A stretch of DNA of 64,000 bases, taken from positions 310,001-374,000 of the forward strand of contig CATKHK010000016.1 in assembly GCA_949751835.1 (NCBI GenBank), given 5' to 3'. The position numbers and the translations under genes were made by a program. The DNA comes from Blepharisma japonicum. Its lineage: Eukaryota > Ciliophora > Heterotrichea > Heterotrichida > Blepharismidae. Below the pieces are notes generated by a model. It ran no database searches. It saw nothing but the letters and a program-made list of their open reading frames with translations, and had not been told where the DNA came from. Positions 43,661-51,569 of the stretch are shown here, one piece after another (the stretch's first letter is position 1; every line of letters starts with the position of its first letter).

Positions 43661-44769
43661 TTTATAATGTTTTAATCACTATTATTATTTCACCACGATG
43701 AGTTTATTTTATATCGCCTATAAAATGGTGAATTTTCATTGAATGAATAAGTCTTTGTGTAGATATATAAATTGGAGTTATTTTTCGCGATTAAGAGTCA
43801 ACTGGTACGCCTTGAAGTTTTTATCTTAAGCAATTAGTAAAGGAATTCTTAGTTATCAAAACAATTTATCAATTATAATAATATTTATAATTTTCACTAA
43901 TTATAGTAGAAGAAATAAAGAAGTAGCATACTTAAGTAAGTATTTTATTAAATAAATTTGTTAAGTCATGTCAGATTAAGCCACTTGGTATCTATTTAAA
44001 GCGGCATTCCTAGTTTTTAATCTGCCACATTAGCAAACTTTAATGCCATCAAAATTGAATTTTCTATTAGAGTTTGAGAAAAAACGAGAAAAGCGATGAC
44101 TGCTGTATAATTAACGATAGTCTTTTCGTATATGGAATATAGCCAAAACCTACATTGTTTAACTCTTAAATAGCAGTTCATCCAAGCTTAGAAGAAAACT
44201 AATAATTCATTTTAATTAAAGCTACAAAAGGTAATGCTTTGAATATGCGCATAAAGAATTTTTATTATTTTCGATAAAATTGGACGCAGTTTATCAATAA
44301 TTGCAATTTTTATATTGTTAAAAGTTCGCTTTTCTAGTTCTAATAAGCCCAGCAGCAAGCTCTAATGACAAGAGATTTTTGAATCTTCTATCATTCCTTA
44401 GAGACAAGAATTATAAAAGCGAATACTGCAATATAATTAGCAATAGATCTTTTGCACATAAAATTTATGCCATAGCTTATATTACTTAGCTCTTATAATA
44501 ATAGCTTAAGGTATTAGGATGTGTAATTAAAAAATAATCTCTCAATAATGATTAGAGTAAGAAATAAAAATTTCTGCACAGAAATTACTATTCTATTTTC
44601 TTATAATAAAGAAAATCCAATGAAAAGCTTTATTCAATGTAATAAAATTATTTTATAATAAAAATAGAAATTAGCTTATATTACTCTATTATTGATTATC
44701 AGCAAGGCATGTTTATTTCAAGGGCATTTTATTTAATTTAAAAAATAAATAAATGAATGCTCATTAGCA
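43661..44769. other. Array spacer between units 9 and 10
   Basis: 1.1 kb related to 48255-49225. It contains an internal direct repeat: about 44060-44200 resembles about 44390-44520 (both include AGCG-A-TACTG-like and TTAACTC/TTAGCTCTTA stretches), while the copy B spacer has only one. No gene seen. Confidence 0.5.
43706..43726 (-). promoter_or_regulatory. Palindromic upstream element, unit 9
   Basis: ATTTTATA, TCGCC, TATAAAAT: a perfect 8-bp dyad 46 bp before the start, identical to that of unit 11. Confidence 0.5.
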
Positions 44770-45876
44770 TTAAACATTAGGAGCTCCAGCTACAGCTTGG
44801 GTGTCAATTCCACACTCTCCAAATGCAATCCAGAAATATCCTTTTATACCCCAAAGAGTTCCCCAACAGTTGGCCCCAATCCAGTAGTTCGTTCCATTTT
44901 GATTACCCCATCCTATAAGCTTTACACTGGAAGGTCCTACAAGTTTCCCTTTCGTGTGCTTGTAAATACCTCCCTTATAGGTTACGAAATCTTCATAGAC
45001 ACTCATAGTAGTCTCAACTGGGCCATTTGCCAGAATTGCTGCCTGGATAGATGATACGCCACTATAGGAGTTTACAGATGCGGCTTTATAAAATTGGAGT
45101 GATGCTCCTGAGTTACATTTAGTAGGGCATGGGTCATCTATTCCAGTAAGAACTTTCAAAAGCAGTTAACAGTTTGGAAGTAAAAATAAGACGGAAAGCC
45201 AAACTTATTCTGGCTTGAACTGCTCAATAAAAATTATTATTTGTTTAGTTAGGTACGGAGAAATAAGTTTGGTTAGACAAAATAATGGTTTACAGTCTTG
45301 ATTATTCGCTTTTGATGACCCAAAAAGGAATATGCTTCATGAATGGAAAGGAATACACGATGCCGAAGGAGTTCCGGTTTGTTTAAGAAAATTTCAAGCA
45401 TGGTCAGCGTATCCTCCATTACATTCGTTGTCGTATTGGATATCGCAAACTATTAAATACCCAGGAGACAGCACCACATTAATATTTTTATTTGAAGCGA
45501 TACAAAGTCTATCCGAAAGAGCTCCAGCAGCTGAATATGCCCAACCGCCATAGCATCCATCGTCGTTTTGGATAGGATGAATACAATCAGGCCATTGAGT
45601 TCTTGAATCAAAAGATGCTGGGATTGAGAGGTAGTTTAAGACAGCACCTCAATCATATTCTGGAAATTCTCGAGTTTTTGGTTGTAAAGAAACTTTACGT
45701 TTGGCTTCAGCAATTGTCATTTGGCCAACCCATTCAGAAGAAGCAATCCATAAGTCTTGGATTTGATTAATTTCATCAATCATTTCTTGTGGGGCAATAA
45801 GATCTGAATCTTTAGGCTCGATAGCTGGGCTTGATAGGGATAAAACGAAGAGCGTAATAAACAAGATATATTTCAT
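44770..45876 (-). pseudogene. Cathepsin B-like array unit 10, disrupted by an insertion
   Basis: Start (MKYILFITLFVLSLSS), propeptide and first half are readable with UGA as Trp. After IPFHSWS a 192-bp insertion (45141-45332) interrupts the gene; beyond it the frame resumes at IDDPCPTKC and runs to the normal end. The insertion length is a multiple of three but contains stop codons in the gene's frame. Catalytic Cys is Gly (GCYGGWAY), His is Ser (VGPSSVKLIGWG) and Asn is kept (GANCWG). If the insertion is not spliced or excised, only a truncated product of about 220 aa could be made. Confidence 0.85.
45141..45332. mobile_element. 192-bp TA-flanked insertion (IES- or MITE-like)
   Basis: All paralogues align straight through this site, so it is a gain in unit 10. 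Removing 45141-45332 restores TCTATGC, as in unit 12. The inserted piece is bounded by TA on both sides (target duplicated) and has short inverted ends TTCC...GGAA. TA-bounded segments with terminal symmetry are typical of ciliate internal eliminated sequences and small Tc1-like or MITE elements. It has no coding capacity and no GT-AG ends, so it is not an intron. Confidence 0.7.
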
Positions 45877-46471
45877 TTATTCAACTTTTAATTATCTGTA
45901 TCCATATCACTTATTATGGTGAATTTTCAATTAATAATAAAGTTTAATGCTAAATTAAGATAATTCTAATCTAATCTTAAACAATTGTAATGCAATTCTA
46001 AAGTTTAGTAAGATTATATTTTTAATTATTAGCGAAATATATGAATTACCTATTTAATTTAAAAGAAGACTAAAAATGGGAGAAAAATAGAAATAATATA
46101 ATTTTCATATTTTATAAAAAAGCCTTATCATGTAAATTTAATCCACCATCATGCTTAATGCTCAGCAAATTATAAAGCAAATTTGCTAATAAAAATTAGA
46201 ATTTGGTTTAAACATATCTTAAATATTTCCTTCCAAAAATTCAGTATTCAATAAGACTCATATTCAATGCTCTATAGGACTATAAGGAAAATTTATTATA
46301 ACTCTAAAGGCATGATAATATATTTTTACTAAGAATCTATTCTTTTCGTATATTATCTACACATTCTAATATAGCTGCAACAAATACTCTTAATTTAATT
46401 TTTATTAATGCATTAAAATAATTAATCTAAATTTAAAACAATTTATTTGAAGCTTAACTTATTAGATAGAA
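45877..46471. other. Array spacer upstream of unit 10
   Basis: About 600 bp related to 50140-50713 along its whole length, leading up to a truncated STIMATE start. Contains the unit 10 element and no gene. Confidence 0.5.
45902..45919 (-). promoter_or_regulatory. Palindromic upstream element, unit 10
   Basis: CCATA, eight bases, then TATGG, followed by TGAATTTTCAATTAA, 26 bp before the unit 10 start. Confidence 0.45.
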
Positions 46472-46600
46472 ATGAGATCTTTATTCAGCAGAGGTTCTGT
46501 GAAATGCAATCTTTTTGAATTTTGATTGGTTTATTTAAGGAATCCAAGGCTTTCTGTCTTTTTCCTCTCTTATAAGATGCTTTAACAAAGTAAAAGTGTA
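46472..46600 (+). pseudogene. Truncated 5' copy of the STIMATE-like gene
   Basis: From ATG 46472 the sequence follows the start of the intact gene at 50714 (RSLFSRGSVKCNLFEF against GSLFSRGSGECKLFGD) and shares the leader upstream. It decays with several substitutions, an early in-frame stop and a small deletion. The match fades at about 46600, well short of the first third of the gene. It marks the right end of duplicated segment A. Confidence 0.8.
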
Positions 46601-47307
46601 ATAAATATTTTTGAAAAAAATAGTGTCATTATTTAAAATAAAAGTTAGATTTTTGAGCAAATGTCCCTGTTGGTCAAATTCATCATAGCAAATTTTATAC
46701 TAGCACAAAAATCAAGGCAGAGGAATATTGATAATATATCCATGAGACTGGGAATTTAAAAATTGAATAAAGCTAAAGGAAAGAATTAAGAAAAAGAATT
46801 GAGTGCTTAAGGAAAAAATAAAGTTAGATAAATACGGTTTTTACAAAATTGTTTATAAAATATTGCAAATGTTCAAGAAATAAAATTAAAAAATATTAAA
46901 AAACAAATAAGCAATAATATTAAATATTGAGCATATATAAGGCTTTTGAGAAGGTAAAATAATTATTATAGAAACTTTTTCATTTCTTTAACTTCATTTA
47001 CCTAAATTGTTTATTTTTTCAATTCTAAGCCAATATCAATTATTTCCTAAGTTTGTTAGTTTAAAAATATTCCTAAAATTGCGTTGTTTATCTAAAAAAA
47101 TATCAAGCTTATATTCTTATTATTTATACTATAATACCATTTTAAGAAGTTAATAAACTGAATAAAATTAGTTTAAAGTGTTTTATACATATTAGGAATA
47201 AATTATTATGAAAATAATTTCCTTTTTATTTATGAGCTATTATTTTTTGATTTATCCTATTCAGGTTCTTTATTATAATATAAATTTTTTATAACGCGCT
47301 TAGATTA
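46601..47307. other. Array spacer between the STIMATE fragment and unit 11
   Basis: About 700 bp. The part from about 46845 is homologous to 37880-38420 beside unit 6. The 46600-46840 part, including the junction after the truncated STIMATE copy, matches nothing else seen in the window. Confidence 0.5.
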
Positions 47308-48254
47308 TTAAACCTTAGTAGTTGGGATATTTGAAAGATCAGAAGGCCCAGCTACAGCAGCACTATCGATGCCGCACTGCCCAAAAGCAATATAAAAGTA
47401 TCCTTGGAGACCCCAAGTACTTCCCCAAGAGTTAGCTGCAATCCAATATTTCGTTCCATTTTGGTTTCCCCACCCAATAATTTTCACTCTGTTGTATCCT
47501 ACAAGAGTCCCTGTTGTATACTTATAAATACCTCCTTTATAGGTTTGGAAATCTTGATAAACTTTCATTGTAGATTCAACTGGACCATTTGCCATTATTT
47601 TTTTTTGAATAGACGATGGACCGCTGAAAATTTTCACAGATTGAGTCTTGTATAAAGTTATCCTTAATCCCAAACGACACGCATTAACAGGACAATATTG
47701 ATTTCAGCCGCCATAAATATAAGGAAAGCATTTTATTGAAGTGATCCCTGTAGTTTTCATATACTCTCAGCAATCCTCAGCGCTTCCTCCATAGCACATT
47801 TTTTGAGCATTTGTTTCATCGCAACTTATTAAATATTGAGGGGAAAATGTGATATTGAATACTCCCTTTGTTGCAATACAAAACCTGTCTGTCATAGTTT
47901 CAGCTGCAGCAAATGCCCAGCTGCCACCAGTACAATCTGCACCGTTCCATAATGGTTTTGTGCAATTGGGCCATTGCGTTCTTGAATCAAAAGTTGCTGG
48001 AATTGAGAGGTAGTCTAAAAGTACACCCCAATCTTTTTCTGGAAATCTTTTAGGTGTCAATATTAAGGCTGCATAAAGTTTGGCTTCTGCAAATGTCATC
48101 TCCCAACCCATTCAGAAGACACAATTCATGAGTCTAAGATTCTGTTAATTTCATCAATCATTTCTTGTGGAGCAACAAGATCTGAGTCTTTAGGCAGAAT
48201 AGGAGGCCCTGAAAGGGCTAGCACAAAGAGTTCCACAAACAAAAGATATTTCAT
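47308..48254 (-). pseudogene. Cathepsin B-like array unit 11, frameshifted
   Basis: Starts at an ATG with the family signal peptide (MKYLLFVELFVLALSG) but loses one base just after WVG (GGGAATATGACA in unit 9, GGGAGATGACA here), which shifts the frame. The remainder reads well from MTFAEAKLYAA to the end AAVAGPSDLSNI with UGA as Trp. Catalytic Cys is Ser (CTGGSWAF), His is Asn (VGYNRVKIIGWG), Asn is kept (AANSWG). It is the duplicate of unit 9. Unless the shift is an assembly error, only a short peptide could be made. Confidence 0.8.
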
Positions 48255-49225
48255 TTTATTATTTCACCACTATGAATTTATTTTATATCGCCTATAAAAT
48301 GGTGAATTTTCATTGAATAATAAGTCTTGCATAATATATAAATTGAAGTTATTTTAAGCAATAATTGTAAATCAAATGGGATGCTTTGAGATTTTTATAT
48401 AAAAGCAATTAAAATAAAGAATATAATACTTAGTTATGAGCACAATTTATCATCTGTAATAATTTTAATAATTTTTTACTAAATATGGTAAAAGAATTAT
48501 AAATAGCATATTTCTATAAGCATCTTATTCAAGAAATTTGTTATCATATTAGATTAAACCAATTGGCGTTTTGTTTAAAGTTCAAATTTCTAGTTTCTAA
48601 TACTCCACATTAGCAAGCTTTAATGACATAAATGTTTGAAAAGCAAAGACTTTTATATAATTAGGGATAGACCTTTGACATATGAAATTTAGCCAAAGTG
48701 CGCATTTTTAACTCTTAAAATATGAGTTTATCTAAGCTTAGAAGAATGCTAATAATTCCTATTAATGAACACTGTAAATGATAGCGCTTTGATAATGCGT
48801 ATTAAGGGTTTTCCTCGTTTTCAATCGACTTGAATGCAGTTTATCAAAAATTGCAAATTTATATATATTTTCATAATCGAAAAATAAATAGAAAAGAATC
48901 AGATATAAACAAAAGGTGCATTATAGATAAATAATCTGTATTTTAAAATTAATACTTATGTATAAGGATTTATCCATTTAGAGCCTTATCATCATGCAAG
49001 AAATGCCTTATACCCATTTTGGTTAATGAAATAAAAAATTCTACACAGAAAATTACTTATAATAAAGGAAAACCAATAAACAGTTTTATTCAATGTAATA
49101 AAAATATTTTGTAAAGCACATAGAAATATTTTTATTACTACTCTATAATTGATTATCTGTAAAGCATGATTATTCAAGCATATTTATATTTATTTTAAAA
49201 AAGAATAAATCAATGCTCATTAGCA
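48255..49225. other. Array spacer between units 11 and 12
   Basis: About 970 bp related to 43661-44769, but with one copy of a block that is doubled there. Holds the unit 11 element. No gene seen. Confidence 0.5.
48280..48300 (-). promoter_or_regulatory. Palindromic upstream element, unit 11
   Basis: ATTTTATA, TCGCC, TATAAAAT: a perfect 8-bp dyad 26 bp before the unit 11 start. Confidence 0.5.
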
Positions 49226-50139
49226 TTAAACATTAGGAGCTCCAGCTACAGCTTGGGTGTCAACTCCACACTGTCCAAACGCAATCCAGAAATATCCTTT
49301 TATACCCCAAAGAGTTCCCCAATTGTTGGCCTCAATCCAGTAGTTCGTTCCATTTTGATTACCCCATCCTATAAGCTTTACGCTCTCAGATCCTACAAGA
49401 CTTCCTTTTGTGTATTTATAAATACCTCCTCTATAAGTATAGAATCTTCGTAGATATTCATAGTAGTCTCAACTGGGCCATTCGCCAAAATGGCAGCTTG
49501 GATAGATGATGGGCCACTATAGGCAGTTACAGACGCGGCTTTATAAAATTGGAGTGATGCTCCTGATGTACATTTAGTAGGGCATGGATCATCTATGCTC
49601 CATGCGTGGAAAGGAATGCATGATTCCAAAGGAGTTGCGTATTGTTTAAGAAAATTTCAAGCATGGTCAGTGTATCCTCCACTGCATCTGTTGTCGTATT
49701 GGATATCACATGTTATTACATACCCAGGAGATAGCACTACATTAATATTGTTATTAGAAGCAATGCAAAATCTATCAGAAAGAGCTCCAGTGGCTGAATA
49801 TGCCCAAGCACCATTGCAATCCCCAACATTTTGGATAGGATGAATACAATTAGGCCATTGAGTTCTTGAATCAAAAGATGCTGGGACTGAAAGGTAGTTT
49901 AAGACTGCGCCCCAGTCATATTCTGGAAATTCTCGAGTTTTTGGCTGTAAGGAAACTTTACGTTTAGCTTCTGCAATTGTCATTTGGCCAACCCATTCAG
50001 AAGACGAAATCCATGAGTCTTGGATTTGGTTGATTTCATCAATCATTTCTTGTGGGGCAACAAGATCTGAATCTTTAGGCTGAACAGCTAGGCCTGATAG
50101 GGCTAAAACGAATAGTGTAAAAACCAAGAGATATTTTAT
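49226..50139 (-). pseudogene. Cathepsin B-like array unit 12, start lost and frameshifted
   Basis: The position of the family start codon reads ATA (IKYLLVFTLFVLALSG), and one base is missing near 49440, so the last 75 codons are in another frame. Otherwise it is long and readable, including NCIHPIQNVGDCNGAWAY (Cys to Ala), VGSESVKLIGWG (His to Ser) and WIEANNWG (Asn kept). It is the duplicate of unit 10 but lacks the 192-bp insertion, so it shows the empty target site. Confidence 0.82.
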
Positions 50140-50713
50140 TTATATAACCTTTAAGATTTTGTCTCCATATCACCTATAATATGGCGAATATTCAATTAAT
50201 AAATAAAATTTAATGCTAAATTAAGATATTTCAAGCCTAATCTTAATCGATTATAATGCAATTCTGAAATTTAGTAAGGCGCAATATTTACTTATGAATG
50301 AAATTTATAAATTATGTATTTATTTTAAAAGAAGACTAAAAATGGGTGAAAAATATAATTAAAAATTTCATATTTTATACAAGAGTTTATCTATAGATAA
50401 TTAAATTGTCATAATGTTTGAATTTTCGGCAAATAATAAGTAAATTTACGAATAAAAATTAGAATTTGGTTTAAACATATCTTAATCGCCTCCTTCCAAA
50501 AATTCAGTATTATATAAGGATATTTTGCTATGGGACTAAAAACAGTGATAATATATTTTTACTATGAAACTATTCTTTTTCGATATCATCTAATTATTCA
50601 AACATGGTTGTTATAGAAATGAATACTTTTAATTTAATTTCCATCTAATATAATAAAATAACTAATAATCTAAATTTAAAACAATTTATTTGAAGTTAAC
50701 TTATTAGATAGAA
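50140..50713. other. Divergent spacer between the array and the STIMATE gene
   Basis: 574 bp of AT-rich sequence holding the unit 12 element and the leader of the STIMATE-like gene. Related along its length to 45877-46471. Confidence 0.5.
50165..50184 (-). promoter_or_regulatory. Palindromic upstream element, unit 12
   Basis: CCATAT, eight bases, ATATGG, then CGAATATTCAATTAA: the same dyad as unit 3, 26 bp before the former start. Confidence 0.5.
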
Positions 50714-51475
50714 ATGGGATCTTTATTCAGCAGAGGCTCTGGAGAATGCAAGCTTTTTGGAGATTTCGGATGGTTCATTCAAGGAATCCTAGGATTTCTG
50801 TCCTTTTCCTCTCTTATAAGTAATTTTTACACAGTAAAAAAATACACCGAAAAGCCCCGTCGAAGCTGGAAAATTTGGTTCATGGACACTTCAAAGCAGG
50901 GCCTCAGCGCAGGGCTACTTCATATGTTGAATTTAGCTGTAGCATATATGATTGAGCACAACAACCCTGAATCCAACCAATGTACGTGGTATTTTCTGAA
51001 TTTCACGATTGACACATTATTAGGGATGGCCATATGTTATCTTCTCCTAAACTTAATTGAAGGGTTATTCTCGAAATCCGAAACCTTTTCCTTTACCTCT
51101 GGACTCTATGGAATTCCTCCTAGATGGGGACTATGGGCTTATCAGGTTTGGCTCTGACTGGGCATTACTATTATAACCAAAGGCGTTTTAATCGGAATTG
51201 TGCTTCTTTTCCACGCAGCTTTGGAGTTTATTGGAGATTTGCTGTTAAGCCCTATATCGGATTATCCAAACTTAGAGCTTATGATGGTAATGATTGTGAT
51301 ACCTTTTATATTAAACTCTCTAATGTTTTGAATTACAGACAGCTTTTTGAAGAACACCAAGAACCAAATAGCTGAAGTTAAAAAGTCATCAGCTATTTCG
51401 ATGGAATTACTTGAAAATGACGACACAAGTACGAGGGATGGGTTCAGCGTGGATGATGGCTATGGGATCAATTAA
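50714..51475 (+). CDS. STIMATE/TMEM110-like ER membrane protein
   Basis: A 253-aa multi-pass protein of the TMEM110 family. In animals it sits at ER-plasma membrane junctions and promotes STIM-dependent calcium entry; fungal members are vacuolar membrane proteins. Family features are CKLFGDFGWFIQGILGFLSF near the N-terminus, the conserved RRSWKIWFMDTSKQGLSAG, and helices around NFTIDTLLGMAICYLLLNL and RWGLWAYQVWLW. UGA at 51155-51157 and a later UGA are read as Trp, carrying the frame to TAA at 51473. The C-terminal tail is acidic and probably cytosolic. Its 5' end was copied into the cathepsin array (46472-46600). Confidence 0.9.
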
Positions 51476-51569
51476 CTGATGAAATAAATAGAGGTTTAAG
51501 AAACGTGTAAATAAATAGGATAACATGGAATAAACCTAAGATAGCACCATTTCCTAATAATAATATTAG

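Larger units (their letters stand above)
42728..46600. repeat. Segmental duplication, copy A (units 9-10 plus STIMATE 5' end)
   Basis: Contains unit 9, a spacer, unit 10 and the first 130 bp of a STIMATE-like gene. The order and spacers match copy B at 47308-50845. Homology is visible in genes and spacers alike, for example TTAAAACAATTTATTTGAAG before each STIMATE start. Confidence 0.75.
30368..50139 (-). repeat. Tandem array of twelve cathepsin B-like units
   Basis: Twelve units of one cathepsin B-like family, all transcribed leftward, fill nearly 20 kb. From left: units 1-3 intact with all catalytic residues; unit 4 open but catalytically dead; unit 5 a 3' fragment next to foreign-looking DNA; unit 6 open, dead; unit 7 a 3' fragment; units 8 and 9 open, dead; units 10-12 disrupted. 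Spacers between the right-hand units are also related to each other, so the array grew by duplication of segments carrying one or two genes with their flanks. Confidence 0.9.
47308..50845. repeat. Segmental duplication, copy B (units 11-12 plus STIMATE start)
   Basis: Unit 11, a spacer, unit 12 and the beginning of the intact STIMATE-like gene, in the same order as copy A (42728-46600). Because the STIMATE gene is complete here, this copy sits at the ancestral right-hand border and copy A is the product. Confidence 0.75.

Noticed and set aside
45141-45332. The unit 10 insertion as an intron
   Set aside because: Neither strand gives GT-AG ends, and it is far longer than the 15-nt introns elsewhere. 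TA flanks fit an insertion better.
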